A stretch of DNA of 64,000 nucleotides from Bin80 sp964291275 (GTDB taxonomy: Bacteria > Bacteroidota > Rhodothermia > Rhodothermales > Bin80): contig OZ219799.1 in the NCBI GenBank assembly GCA_964291275.2, positions 124,001 to 188,000 of the forward strand. Direction: 5' to 3'. Numbering within the stretch: the first letter of the stretch is position 1; each line of letters begins with the position of its first letter. The notes under the pieces were generated by a model. That model had not been told where the DNA came from, made no database searches, and was given only the letters and a program-made list of their open reading frames with translations. Shown here piece by piece: positions 44,565 to 54,719 of this stretch. A program made the position numbers and the translations under genes.

Positions 44565-47033
44565 TCAAACTTGCTCGAGCGCATCAACATTAATGGACAC
44601 ATGAAGATTGGACATAGATGACGGAGCCATTTTAATCGCCGTGCGCATATCCTCGTGTAGATTGCGGTATGTTTTTGGGGCTTTGATAACCAGAAAATAG
44701 CGATACTGATGTTCAACACGTTCAATGTACGGCTGCTCAGGCCCCAGTATAGACACTGTGGAAGGTAATTGCTCAAGGAGCAATTCCCGCCATTTTCCTG
44801 CCAGACGTTCAACCTTCCGCTTGGGCGCGCCTCGGACTTGGACGCCCATAATGCGTCCAAACGGCGGATAACCTAGCGTCTCCCGTTCCTTCATGAGATC
44901 CTGGGCGTAGCCATCAAAATCGTGTTCCTGCAAGAACGAAAAAATCGGATGTTTCGGGCGCCGCGTTTGTAACAAAACCTCTCCGGGTAAGTCAGCCCTC
45001 CCTGCTCTTCCAGCAACTTGCATCAGCAATTGAAACGTCCGCTCCTCGCTCCGAAAATCCGGAAGACGGAGCCCTATATCACAGTTGATCACACCAACCA
45101 GCGTTACGCGCCCAAAGTCCAAGCCCTTGGTGACCATTTGGGTACCAATCAGAATATCTGCCTGATTATCGGCAAAGGCCTTCAGAATTTCATGATGAGC
45201 ATCTTTGCCCTGTGTACTGTCGCGATCCATACGCAGGATCTGGGCATCGCTGAACAGTTCGCTGAGCTCTTGGGACACACGCTGTGTACCACTGCCCAGG
45301 GGAGCAAAGGCCACTGCATCGCATTTGGGACAACTGACCAGCGGATTACGCACGAATCCACAGTAATGACATTTCAACTCCTGCTTTACCTGGTGGTAGG
45401 TCATTGATACACTGCAGGCTATGCATTGAGGCACAAAACCACAGTTCTGACACTCAAAGATTGGTGCGAACCCTCGACGATTTTGTAACAAAATCACCTG
45501 TTCTTTGCGCTCCAGACGAGATCCAATAGCTTGGATCAGGGGTGTCGACAAAGCGCCTTGCAGATCATTTTTATCGCGCTCCTCACAGAGGTCAATCACC
45601 CGAATACTTGGAAGAGCTGCCGATGGACGCCCTTTGGTAGGTACACGATCCGGCATAGTTAAGAGCGTGTACTTGCCCTGCTTTACGTTAGCCAGACTCT
45701 CTAGAGAAGGGGTTGCGGAACCGAGTATGCAGACGGCCTGACGCATTCTTGCACGCATGACGGCAACGTCTCTGGCGTGATAACGCGGAGCAGGATCCAT
45801 CTGTTTATAAGATCCATCGTGTTCTTCATCCACGATGATCAGGCCAAGGTTCTGTATCGGCGCTAATATCGCGGACCGGGGGCCGATCACGACGCGGTAG
45901 CGACCAGCACGAATCTGCTCCCAAACATCGTAACGTTCACCCTGAGCCATACGAGAATGCAAGACCGCAACAGTATTTCCAAAGCGACTACGGAAGCGCT
46001 GCACGGTTTGTGGTGTGAGTGCGATTTCGGGCACAAGGACGATAGCAGACTGCTCGAGGGCAAACGTTTTTTCGAGTGCCGCCAGATATACTTCAGTCTT
46101 CCCACTCCCTGTTACCCCGTGGAGAACAAATGTGTGATACTTCTGTGTCTCAATAGCTTCGCGCAGCGCCTCTACGGCCTTGGCCTGGGATGTATGGAAT
46201 ACTGGTGCTTTACTGGGTGAGACGTCCGCAAGTCGCATCCACTCCGGGATCCTGAACACCCTCTTTTCAATAATCGAAATGATCCCCCGCTGTTCGAGTG
46301 TTCTAACGGTCTGCAGACCGGCATTACAATTCTGTTGTACATCAGCCAGTAGCGGTTCTGTCTGCCCGGATTCCACGCAGCGAATCAGTTCCTGAATGAT
46401 AGCTTTTTGTTTTGTACCGCGAAGCTGGGGTAGCAGGTCACGCAATGCGGTGGTCGTCCTGAATGCGCGTGCGAGCGATATGAATTTGCCCATCTTTGCT
46501 CGCACCTTCGGGTTCACAAGTTCAACCGTCCGCTGTAGAGCCCCCTGTTTTTCTGCTTTTGTAAGCTCATCGTCGGAGATGCGTAGGCCTACCCGTTTCA
46601 ATCGAGCGGGGGTTGCCTTGCGGTGCTTTACCATATGCGCATACAGTCTGGCAGAAATGTTCACCCAGGCCGCGGGCGATTCGGAGTCCAGATAAAAGGT
46701 GACTTTTTCTTTTGTTTGCATGCCCGCCGGAAGAGCTGCCTGGAGGGCTTCCCCCCAAGCACACAAATAGTAGCGGGCTATCCAGTGTGTGAGTGCAAGC
46801 AATTCAGTGTTTACGACCGGTTCGTCACTGACGACAGCCCTTACCCTTCTGAGGTTTACTTCCGGGCGGACTTCCACGTCCAGTTCCGTTACGATTGCTG
46901 TATAGACACGGGTGCGCACCGGAACCAGCACCAGAGAGCCTATATTCACCGACGCTTCGAGAGCCCCTGGCAGTTCATAGGTATACTCCTTAACTACGGG
47001 GATCGGTAAGGCAACACGAACAGTGCGCAACAT
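44565..47033 (-). CDS. priA: Primosomal replication restart helicase PriA
   Basis: This 822-residue superfamily 2 helicase has an N-terminal DNA-binding domain, Walker A GVTGSGKTEVY, VDEEHDGSYKQ (DEEH box), GSATPSLES and the zinc-binding Cys set (CQNCGFVPQC, CHYCGF, CPKC). The C-terminal domain is complete. It reloads the replisome at stalled forks. The GNAT gene ends 7 bases upstream of its start. Confidence 0.97.
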   Translation of the reverse strand: MLRTVRVALPIPVVKEYTYELPGALEASVNIGSLVLVPVRTRVYTAIVTELDVEVRPEVNLRRVRAVVSDEPVVNTELLALTHWIARYYLCAWGEALQAALPAGMQTKEKVTFYLDSESPAAWVNISARLYAHMVKHRKATPARLKRVGLRISDDELTKAEKQGALQRTVELVNPKVRAKMGKFISLARAFRTTTALRDLLPQLRGTKQKAIIQELIRCVESGQTEPLLADVQQNCNAGLQTVRTLEQRGIISIIEKRVFRIPEWMRLADVSPSKAPVFHTSQAKAVEALREAIETQKYHTFVLHGVTGSGKTEVYLAALEKTFALEQSAIVLVPEIALTPQTVQRFRSRFGNTVAVLHSRMAQGERYDVWEQIRAGRYRVVIGPRSAILAPIQNLGLIIVDEEHDGSYKQMDPAPRYHARDVAVMRARMRQAVCILGSATPSLESLANVKQGKYTLLTMPDRVPTKGRPSAALPSIRVIDLCEERDKNDLQGALSTPLIQAIGSRLERKEQVILLQNRRGFAPIFECQNCGFVPQCIACSVSMTYHQVKQELKCHYCGFVRNPLVSCPKCDAVAFAPLGSGTQRVSQELSELFSDAQILRMDRDSTQGKDAHHEILKAFADNQADILIGTQMVTKGLDFGRVTLVGVINCDIGLRLPDFRSEERTFQLLMQVAGRAGRADLPGEVLLQTRRPKHPIFSFLQEHDFDGYAQDLMKERETLGYPPFGRIMGVQVRGAPKRKVERLAGKWRELLLEQLPSTVSILGPEQPYIERVEHQYRYFLVIKAPKTYRNLHEDMRTAIKMAPSSMSNLHVSINVDALEQV

Positions 47034-47040
47034 TGGTGCG

Positions 47041-47631
47041 CTATTTCTGGGAGGGACCTTTCTTCGGGTCGAAAAGCATACCGGTGCAGAGGCACATTTT
47101 GCGCTTCATTCGCTCAAGTACATCATAGTTGGGGCAGCTTTGGCAGCCCTGCCAGAACTCGTTATCACTGGTAAGTTCGCTGAAAGTCACTGGTTCGTAC
47201 CCTAGTTCCGAGTTGATCTTCATGACCGCAAGGCTGGTCGTGATGCCAAACAGCTTGGCTTCAGGATAAAGCATCCTTGAAAGCTCAAAGGCTCTACGTT
47301 TGATACGACGGGCAAGCCCCTGTTTACGGAACTTTGGAGACACAATCAGACCCGAGTTAACCGCGTACTTGCCATGGTCCCAAGTCTCAATGTAGCAGAA
47401 GCCAGCCACTTCGTCGTCTCCAAGTGCAATTACTGCCTTGCCTTCTGCCATTCTTGTCCGAACATATTCTGGAGCCCGTTCGGCTATACCGGTACCGCGC
47501 TGCGCCGCAGCCTCTTTTATCAGAAGGCATATATCATGGGCATAGCGGAAATGTTCGGGCGTAGCAATATAAATTTCGACAGATGCCGAAACTGTTACGA
47601 CAGGGAGCTCTATGGGGAGGTTGCTGATCAC
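47041..47631 (-). CDS. GNAT acetyltransferase of the Bacteroidota arginine type
   Basis: This 196-residue protein has acetyl-CoA-binding VSPKFRKQGLARRIKRRAFE and the family-specific FGITTSLAVMKINSELGYEP, with NYDVLERMKRKMCLCTGMLF near the C-terminus. Close relatives in Bacteroidota precede argG/argC and are thought to act as N-acetylglutamate synthases. Here the arginine genes are not adjacent: priA follows instead. The Cys-rich C-terminus (CQSCPNY, CLC) is retained. Confidence 0.85.
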   Translation of the reverse strand: MISNLPIELPVVTVSASVEIYIATPEHFRYAHDICLLIKEAAAQRGTGIAERAPEYVRTRMAEGKAVIALGDDEVAGFCYIETWDHGKYAVNSGLIVSPKFRKQGLARRIKRRAFELSRMLYPEAKLFGITTSLAVMKINSELGYEPVTFSELTSDNEFWQGCQSCPNYDVLERMKRKMCLCTGMLFDPKKGPSQK

Positions 47632-47744
47632 TGATATATTCGAGCGTTAGCCGAGCGTCTAAGCGTAAGACGTGTATGTGTTCCATGTGAACGCAAAAGA
47701 TTCATGATGCGTTCATACGCATTAACACATTAACTTGATTTTTG

Positions 47745-47912
47745 ATGGAAGAGTGTCCGTCGTGTGCCCTTGAAGTGACCCGTAAGCTGAAGGCATGTCC
47801 CTATTGTGGTTATGAGTTCCCAAAGCAAAGCAACAGTCGCACACTCATGGCCTGGGTTATGGCAATTCTACTTGCCTGGCCTTTGTTCGAAATCATAAAA
47901 TTGATTTTTTGA
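47745..47912 (+). CDS. Small zinc-ribbon membrane protein
   Basis: This 55-residue ORF has a compact zinc ribbon (CPSC at residues 4-7 and CPYC at 18-21) followed by one membrane helix (MAWVMAILLAWPLFEIIKLI). Zinc-ribbon/single-helix proteins of this size are common and of unknown role. The two CxxC pairs with correct spacing support it as real. Confidence 0.6.
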   Translation: MEECPSCALEVTRKLKACPYCGYEFPKQSNSRTLMAWVMAILLAWPLFEIIKLIF

Positions 47913-48200
47913 TAATATTGTAGCACATAACCTTTGAAACTCGTATGTGTGGCTGCTGGCATCTGTGTACATTGGTGATTCGCTGCGCTTTTAAGGAGTT
48001 CCCGTTTGATAGAAAAATATTGGACTTGACCGCCCAAAATGAGTTTAATTCGTGATATTATTGATGTCCACACATCTTGCAAGAAAATCTCAAACCAACT
48101 AAAACTCACATGAACGAAATATCCAGAGCGAGCAGTTCAGAGATATTTGCATTTTTCTGGATGATTTGAAGGAGAATCACAGGGGTCGGGTATAGCATTT
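47913..48200. other. Intergenic, 288 bases, nothing recognised
   Basis: This is an AT-rich stretch with no open frame of interest. It may hold the promoter of the interrupted gene that follows. Confidence 0.4.
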
Positions 48201-48425
48201 ATGACTTATGTAGTTATCCAATTAAAGGCAGAACAATATGACGTGTCGATGGCACAGGCCATATACAGAGCGAAGGAATATCTGAGTGAAATGCATGATG
48301 CAATCATGAATGATATTAGAGGAGCAGAAGACACCACTATTGAGGGGGGCTTTGGGAATAATCACAATGACTGTTTGAGTTTGCGTCTTCGCAGGTCAAC
48401 TATTGAGTTAGTCGTCAACAAAACC

Positions 48426-49832
48426 GGCCCTTCACCCAATATTATGACGAGATCTGTAAATTCAGGAAAATTCGGTATAAGGTGGTCATGACAGTAGTGT
48501 TTATGTGCTCTATTTTTGGTTGTTATTCTGGGGAAAATTTCACTTGAAACAGATGCGAATACAATGAAAAAGGATGAGGCGAGTATCCATAGGAGTATAG
48601 GGCTTGAATCGCCTTGGGAGATTTCAGAGGATCGTTATGATGATAAGGATCGGGTACGGCGGGTAACGGTGATCTGCACGGATACATCATTGCTGTCATG
48701 TCCGAAGTGTAAGGCGGCTTGTTCCTTTTATGATTTGCGCGAGGCACGTTCCTGGCGGCACTTAGATACCTGTACCTATCGTACGGAGTTGATTGCCCGG
48801 GTTCCGCGTGTAAAGTGTCGAGCGTGTGGAGTTCGGACGGTGCAGGTTCCTTGGGCATCGTCGAGTTCCCGGCACACCTTTGACTTTGAAGAGAGGGTAA
48901 TTGGATGGCTTGGGGATGCGAGTGTATCCGCAGTATCGCGGCAGCTCGGCGTGGGATGGAAAGTGATCTCAAGGATCATGGAGCACGCGGTAGAGCGAGG
49001 ACTTCGGCGCAGACAAACGGAGATTATTCCGCACATTTGCGTGGATGAGACCTCCTTCCGTAAGCGACATAAATACGTTACGGTCGTTTCCGATGCAAAG
49101 GCAGGCAGGGTCCTGTATGTGGGGATCGGACGCACGAAAGCGGTGCTAAAGCGCTGGTATTTAAGTCTCACCCCAGAACAATTGGCGGGGATTGAGAGCG
49201 TGAGCATGGACATGTGGCCCGCCTACATCTCTGCCACCTTGGCGTGTGTAGCTGACGCAGCGAAGAAGATTGCGTTTGACCGGTTTCATGTGGCGAAGTA
49301 TCTGGGGGAGGCCGTGGACAAAGTGCGTCGGCAAGAGCACAAGGCTTTACGCGCCGAAGGAGATACGACCCTCACCGGAAGTAAGTACGACTGGCTAACG
49401 AACCGGGAAAATATGTCCAAGAAGCAGAAAGCGCGGTTTCAATCGTTGAAGAACAGTTCGTTGAAAACCGCCCGGGCGTGGGCCATCAAGGAGGTGGCAC
49501 GAAATTTATGGCATTATGTACATCCCACCTGGGCCCGCAAGGGCTGGAAAAGATGGCTTTCCTGGGCCATGCGCTGCCGCTTGGAGCCGGTCAAGGAAGC
49601 CGCCAAAACCATTAAAAACCACCTGTGGGGAATCATCAATGCAATTATTCTCAAGGTCAGCAATGGCCCGGCCGAAAGCATCAACAGCCGAATAAAAACA
49701 GTCAAAGTACGCGCCCGCGGATTCCGAAATAATGAACGATTTGCAACCGCCATTTACTTCCATCTCGGAGGCTTGGACCTCTCCCCCAGAATGAAATGAA
49801 AATTGCGTTTTCACAAGATTGGCCCAAGACCC
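48426..49832. mobile_element. ISL3-type element, copy 2 of the inner element (1407 bp)
   Basis: It has the same ends as 28366-29772, in opposite orientation, and the same length. The exact 8-base duplication ACAAAACC lies at 48418-48425 and 49833-49840. Near-identity to copy 1 indicates recent movement. Confidence 0.95.
48564..49799 (+). CDS. ISL3 family transposase, copy 2
   Basis: This 411-residue protein is almost identical to 28399-29634 (visible changes: SIGLES for SLGLES, WLGDASVS for WLRDASVS, KEVARN for KEMARN). All landmarks are intact (VCVDETSFRKRHKYVTVVSD, SMDMWPAY, PAESINSRIKTVKVRARGFR). Confidence 0.93.
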   Translation: MKKDEASIHRSIGLESPWEISEDRYDDKDRVRRVTVICTDTSLLSCPKCKAACSFYDLREARSWRHLDTCTYRTELIARVPRVKCRACGVRTVQVPWASSSSRHTFDFEERVIGWLGDASVSAVSRQLGVGWKVISRIMEHAVERGLRRRQTEIIPHICVDETSFRKRHKYVTVVSDAKAGRVLYVGIGRTKAVLKRWYLSLTPEQLAGIESVSMDMWPAYISATLACVADAAKKIAFDRFHVAKYLGEAVDKVRRQEHKALRAEGDTTLTGSKYDWLTNRENMSKKQKARFQSLKNSSLKTARAWAIKEVARNLWHYVHPTWARKGWKRWLSWAMRCRLEPVKEAAKTIKNHLWGIINAIILKVSNGPAESINSRIKTVKVRARGFRNNERFATAIYFHLGGLDLSPRMK

Positions 49833-50003
49833 ACAAAACCAAGGAGTCTATGACGACTGCAAAAGAAAGATTGATCAGGACGATTGACATAAACATGCCC
49901 GGATTTTGATATGATGAAACCACACTTCCATCGCGGGACTATCTGATGGCTCAGGGAAACTAATGGTGACCGAGGCCTTTTTCGAAGTTGAAAAAGAGTA
50001 GCA

Positions 50004-50561
50004 ATGGATCGATTTTGGAATTGCACAGCGCGAAAGTATCTTGGCGACTTTAAGGTTTTCAAGGTGCGCCAGGACGACTGCGTGTCACCACGAACCGGGC
50101 GTACGCACAGGTTTTTCGTGTTGGATACGCCTGACTGGGTTACGATAGTACCTGTAACTAACAGAGGCGAGCTTGTTTGCATTAAACAATGGCGACCGGG
50201 CACGGGAACCATTGAACTAGAGTTACCAGGGGGTATCGTTGATCCGGGTGAGTTGCCCAGGGAGGCTGCAAGACGTGAGCTCCAAGAAGAAACAGGTTAC
50301 GTATCAAAAACGCTCGATTCAATAGGCTCAATGGCCCCTAATCCTGCGATCACGACGAATCGGTGTCATTTTTTTCTGGCCAAAGATGCAACTCCGGCAG
50401 GCAAGCAAAAGCTGGATTCGGGCGAAGATATTATCATTAATCTGGTTGATGTGCGTGAGGTGCCAAAGCTCATTACTAATGGGACACTTCAACATGGCAT
50501 TATCATAGCCGCACTTTATCACTACGAACTATACCTGAAAAGTGGAAGAACAGGAAAATAG
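50004..50561 (+). CDS. Nudix hydrolase (ADP-ribose pyrophosphatase-like)
   Basis: This 185-residue protein has the Nudix box GGIVDPGELPREAARRELQE followed by ETG. Upstream FRVLD-type strands and IKQWRPGTGTIELELPGG fit the ADP-ribose/NDP-sugar subgroup. It overlaps the ion-channel gene by 20 bases, so the two are co-expressed. The exact nucleotide substrate cannot be read from sequence. Confidence 0.9.
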   Translation: MDRFWNCTARKYLGDFKVFKVRQDDCVSPRTGRTHRFFVLDTPDWVTIVPVTNRGELVCIKQWRPGTGTIELELPGGIVDPGELPREAARRELQEETGYVSKTLDSIGSMAPNPAITTNRCHFFLAKDATPAGKQKLDSGEDIIINLVDVREVPKLITNGTLQHGIIIAALYHYELYLKSGRTGK

Positions 50562-51366
50562 GGCAGAGAAACCTGCACGGAGTGCGCGCCGTGTGTTTCT
50601 TCACAAAATTCTGTTTGAGTCCGGAACTTCACTGGGAAGGGGGAGCGACATCGTTCTTTTTATTCTCATAGTGGCAAGCGTAGTAGCCGTCATGCTCGAG
50701 AGCATTGATACGGTGCAGGCTCGCTACTGGGATTTGCTGATAGGTCTCGAATGGATGTTCACGGTGATCTTTACAGTGGAGTACGTGCTTCGGCTATACA
50801 GCTCCAAGAACCCCGGAGGGTACGCTCGCAGTTTCTTCGGTGTGGTTGATCTGATTGCGGTGATCCCGACCTACTTAAGCCTCTTTCTGCCCGGCGCACA
50901 AGCGTTGATCGTGATTCGGGTTTTGCGCTTGATGCGTGTCTTTCGGGTACTGAAACTGGTTCACTACAGTAGAGCCGGAGTCTATTTGCTTTATCTCCTT
51001 CAGGAAAGCTGGCAGCGAATATGGGTATTTGTGCTGGCACTGGCTCTTCTGGTAACTACCATTGGTGCCGTGCTTTATTTGGTTGAGGGCCCGGAGAATG
51101 GTTTTACCAGCATTCCTCTAAGTATGTATTGGGCAGTGGTTACATTAACGACCGTCGGATATGGGGATATCTCCCCGCAAACACCTCTGGGAAAGTTTTT
51201 TGCAGCTTTGGTAATGATTATAGGTTACGCGATCATCGTCATGTCGATCAGCATGGCTGGTCGACATTTTAAGCGAACAACGCCGTGCGTGCGTTGCAAG
51301 GAAACGAAACTGGAGAAAAGCGCAGCTTTTTGCAAGTACTGCGGACACAAATTCCATCAGCACTAA
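50542..51366 (+). CDS. Voltage-gated potassium channel with C-terminal zinc ribbon
   Basis: This 274-residue protein has a GTG start, six predicted membrane segments with Arg-rich S4 (VIRVLRLMRVFRVLKLVHYS) and the selectivity filter TLTTVGYGDISP. A zinc ribbon ends the protein (CVRCKETKLEKSAAFCKYCG). The S4 and pore are complete, so it should be a functional tetrameric channel. The cytoplasmic ribbon is an unusual addition. Its stop overlaps the convergent lysC-lysA stop by four bases. Confidence 0.9.
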   Translation: MEEQENRAEKPARSARRVFLHKILFESGTSLGRGSDIVLFILIVASVVAVMLESIDTVQARYWDLLIGLEWMFTVIFTVEYVLRLYSSKNPGGYARSFFGVVDLIAVIPTYLSLFLPGAQALIVIRVLRLMRVFRVLKLVHYSRAGVYLLYLLQESWQRIWVFVLALALLVTTIGAVLYLVEGPENGFTSIPLSMYWAVVTLTTVGYGDISPQTPLGKFFAALVMIIGYAIIVMSISMAGRHFKRTTPCVRCKETKLEKSAAFCKYCGHKFHQH

Positions 51367-53924
51367 AGAACCACTTCTGTCGCAGGCTTGCGCATATTGT
51401 AGCTGGATGACATCACCCGGCCGTAGGCACCTGCCATAGCGATGAGCAGAACATCTCCTTCGACGGTTTCGGGGAGCCTTCGGGAGCGTCCGATAATATC
51501 GCCGGTTTCGCATATGGGGCCAACAATGTCAGCCGTGATGGTTGGGGGCGCGTCCAGTCGCGTTAAGTTAACTATCCGGTGATAGGATCCATAAAGTGCA
51601 GGTCTGATCAGCGAATTCATACCCGTATTCACGCCCACGTAATACGTGGGACCTTTTCGTTTGACCTGTGTGACGTGAGCCAGAAGCACCCCGGTCTCTG
51701 CAACGAGGTATCTACCTGGTTCCACCCAGAGTTCGAATTGCGGATAGGTTTCCCGGAATCGTAGCAGACTTTCCTCCAAGGTGGCAAGGTCCAGCGGTAT
51801 GGCTCCCGGTTTTTCCGGCACACCGAAGCCCCCACCCACATTTAAATATGTAACTGCAGGAAATGTCTCTGCGAGAGAAGCCAGCGCGTATGCGGTGGTA
51901 CTCCAAGTATTCGGTTTTAGAATGCCACTACCGATGTGTGCGTGCAAACCCACAACCTGGATGTTATGCGCTTCTGTAATCCGCCGGGCGGCTGGCAGAC
52001 TGTCCGGCGTGATTCCAAATTTCGAGGTATATCCAGCAGTACGTACATGCCTATGATGTCCACGACCATGCCCGGGATCAATGCGCAGCGTGACAGCACG
52101 GTGCGCAAAAACATCGGGCCAAAGCTCCAAGGCCCGTACGTTGCCCACTGTCACATGGCCTGCGAGCTCGTAGCCCAGAATAAATTCTTCCTTTGCTACA
52201 AAGTTGGGCGTGAACAGGATGCGGTCGGGGTCGATGTCAGGAAAGAGCTTCCGAACATAATGAAGTTCGCCAGGCGATACACACTCGAAGCCGATCCCGC
52301 GCTCATATATAGTCTGCAGTACCTGTGGATTCCAACAGGCTTTCATCGCATAGAAGCAGCGGTCAGCACTATTAAGCGTCTGGATACGGGTTATCGTGTT
52401 GTGCAAGTTGGCCAAGTTATAAGCGTAGCATGGCGCGGATGTAGATGCTGTTTCGAGCAATTGAGTGCGCAGGCTTGTCCACCAGGGCGTAGCTATGGCA
52501 GGATCTGGGGTTTCAAATAACTCACGATGAGTGGAACCAAAAAGCTGATCCGGGCCAATCTGGCCAAAAATTTGGCTGTGCAGCTTGTTCGTCAGACGTT
52601 GCGCGTGCACATTGTCTACCACAAAAGTAAAGTTCAGATCGCTGGCAGCCTGCGTTACCAAGTACAGTTTTTGTTCGTCCAGGACCTCAAGCGCAGGCCC
52701 AAGTTCGTGCAGTACGCTCCGGATGTTTCGTCCCACCAGACTAACTGCGGCGCATCCACTGATACGTTTTGCCCGGCAAAAGCTGTTCAGATCGTCAAGA
52801 AGTGCATCAATAGTAGATTCTTCAAGCGGTAATCCATATACCGGATCGATCGAAATAGTAACATTGGTTTCCGAGGTCGCTACCATTCCTATGGAAAGGC
52901 TCTGCCGTTCAAATGCGCTGCATACCTTCGCTAGAAACCCTACCGAATGCCACATGCGCGGTGTTTCGACCGCGATCAGGGTGAGATCTGTGCGCGCAGC
53001 AATTGCTTTCACCTGCGCACCGTAACTCTGGAGGCCTGCACCAATCACAGTTCCTTCAAGATCAGGGTTGGCTGTTGAGCGAACGTGGAGAGGAATTTTC
53101 TGTGCGCGTAGCGGGTCGATGCAGCGTGGATGCAGCACTTCTGCGCCAGAGCTGGCCAATTCCTGAGCTTCGTCGTACTCGAGTTGCTTGAGTAGGCGTG
53201 CACCAAGCACATGATCTGGGTTGGCAGTAAACATCCCGGGCACATCGGTCCAAATTTCCAGACGCACGGCCTGAAGTTTACTTGCAAGATAGGAAGCTGA
53301 CGTGTCTGACCCTCCCCAGCCCAGCAACACTGTTCTGCCGCGGGCATCACTGGCAATGAAACCTTGCGTAATGAAAATATCTGCATCAATCTGTTGAAGT
53401 TCGGGATCGGCTGCGTGGTCGCATTGTGCCGAAAGGAACTCTTCATGCGGCAGAATGCGCGCGATGGTTTCCGACTTTAGGATTTTGCGTGCATCCACCC
53501 AATCTGTACGAATCCCCTGAGCATTGAGGAATGCACTGCCGAGCGTTGTAGTCATGAGTTCGCCCATGGACAGGATTCGTGCACGCAGGGCCGGTCCGAC
53601 ATCACGAGTTAGTGAGATTCCGTACGCAAGGCGTTCCAGTTCCTGGAGAAACTCATTCAGCAGCACCTGACCATCTACTCCGAGTTCTTCGGCAAGTGCG
53701 AAATGCCGATCACGGATAACCTCTAGTGTTCTTTCATGGCTGCCCCGCAATGCCGTCTCAACGAGCTTTTCTAGGGTTCTAGATATCCCAGAGACAGCTG
53801 AACACACCAGACATACTCGTTCGTTACCTGTTCTGCGTGTGTGGACGATGCTGGCGACCGTGTCCCAGCACTTTCGCGAAGAGAGACTCGTTCCACCGAA
53901 TTTTAGTACTACCCAGGGAGCCAC
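51363..53924 (-). CDS. Aspartokinase-diaminopimelate decarboxylase fusion
   Basis: This 853-residue protein contains an N-terminal aspartate kinase (KFGGTSLSS near residue 8, GWGGSDTSASYLA for ATP/Asp binding, then ACT-like domains with AIAARTDLTLIAVETPRM). The C-terminal part is a PLP-dependent decarboxylase (about 480-853) with Lys in CFYAMKACWNPQ, HAHIGSGIL, EPGRYLVAETG and CETGDIIG. It joins the first and last steps of lysine synthesis in one chain. Similar fusions are known in Xanthomonadales and some Bacteroidota relatives. No frameshift is seen. Confidence 0.95.
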   Translation of the reverse strand: MAPWVVLKFGGTSLSSRKCWDTVASIVHTRRTGNERVCLVCSAVSGISRTLEKLVETALRGSHERTLEVIRDRHFALAEELGVDGQVLLNEFLQELERLAYGISLTRDVGPALRARILSMGELMTTTLGSAFLNAQGIRTDWVDARKILKSETIARILPHEEFLSAQCDHAADPELQQIDADIFITQGFIASDARGRTVLLGWGGSDTSASYLASKLQAVRLEIWTDVPGMFTANPDHVLGARLLKQLEYDEAQELASSGAEVLHPRCIDPLRAQKIPLHVRSTANPDLEGTVIGAGLQSYGAQVKAIAARTDLTLIAVETPRMWHSVGFLAKVCSAFERQSLSIGMVATSETNVTISIDPVYGLPLEESTIDALLDDLNSFCRAKRISGCAAVSLVGRNIRSVLHELGPALEVLDEQKLYLVTQAASDLNFTFVVDNVHAQRLTNKLHSQIFGQIGPDQLFGSTHRELFETPDPAIATPWWTSLRTQLLETASTSAPCYAYNLANLHNTITRIQTLNSADRCFYAMKACWNPQVLQTIYERGIGFECVSPGELHYVRKLFPDIDPDRILFTPNFVAKEEFILGYELAGHVTVGNVRALELWPDVFAHRAVTLRIDPGHGRGHHRHVRTAGYTSKFGITPDSLPAARRITEAHNIQVVGLHAHIGSGILKPNTWSTTAYALASLAETFPAVTYLNVGGGFGVPEKPGAIPLDLATLEESLLRFRETYPQFELWVEPGRYLVAETGVLLAHVTQVKRKGPTYYVGVNTGMNSLIRPALYGSYHRIVNLTRLDAPPTITADIVGPICETGDIIGRSRRLPETVEGDVLLIAMAGAYGRVMSSSYNMRKPATEVVL

Positions 53925-54719
53925 TACCGTTCGTCTGGTTTAGTGAATGAGACACACATAATCAATACAGTTAGTTTAGCCTCCGCGACAAGGCTATATC
54001 ATCGAATGTTATGAGGCACACATTTTCGCTGATCTATTCGCCGGCTGATTCCAGACCTATTGAACGTCCAGCGCCCCGAACTGTGCAATTCTGTGCAATT
54101 GCAGATCATAAAGTTGAAGGTTCGGTTCCAACCGGAAGTCGGTATCGGCACGGTTTACTGGATAAACTGGACCGCTAAAACAAGGTCGATCACTCGAAGA
54201 CCACGATTTAATGGTTAACTCGGTTTCGAATAAACCACGGTTATTGGAAAACCCGCAACAATTCATCGATCGATCAAACGATCGTATTAAAATCTGAACA
54301 TATTCCTTCCGACGGGAATCATAACTAAGACTTTAACCATGTTACATGGTGATCCTGGATCTATTTCACGGATCTTAGGGATCGTTAACCCGAGCGCCTC
54401 TCGCCGTGCTTGCCCCATTCTGATCGTAGAGTTTCCTCTCGTTAACGACAGAGTACACCGCCAAATCATCTGATCCTCGAGAGGATTGCTCTATCATGAA
54501 GGCATTCTCCCGGGTGATGTGATTCCAGCAATTCCCCAATCCTGTTGCCCCGTCTCCCAGCGCATACCGGCCTGACAGGCTATGTGGACGCCCCAGCACC
54601 CAGCAAACGCATCCGTTGACGCTTGTATTGGAATCCATGCTTATGGAAACGTGTGCGATAGCCATACTGGCAGGTCAAGAGTTCCAAGGGATCACGGTTA
54701 TGTTGTTGACAACCATCAG
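53925..54719. other. About 800 bases without a supported gene
   Basis: A 96-codon frame (54375-54665, minus) reads SVNGCVCWVLGRPHSLSGRY and NHITRENAFMIEQSSRGSDD but is Gly/Cys-irregular, has no clear start and matches nothing I recognise. It is probably decayed sequence. Confidence 0.4.

Larger units (their letters stand above)
48201..49909 (+). pseudogene. Small unknown gene interrupted by ISL3 copy 2
   Basis: Before the insertion the frame runs 48201-48425. Removing the element and one copy of ACAAAACC continues it at 49841 as KESMTTAKERLIRTIDINMP and ends at the TGA at 49907-49909. The reconstructed protein is about 97 residues, helical, with no recognised family or signal peptide. The restored frame and exact duplication are the evidence. 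Confidence 0.7.

Noticed and set aside
54375..54665. 96-codon minus-strand ORF
   Set aside because: No start signal, no family, irregular composition; treated as relic DNA.
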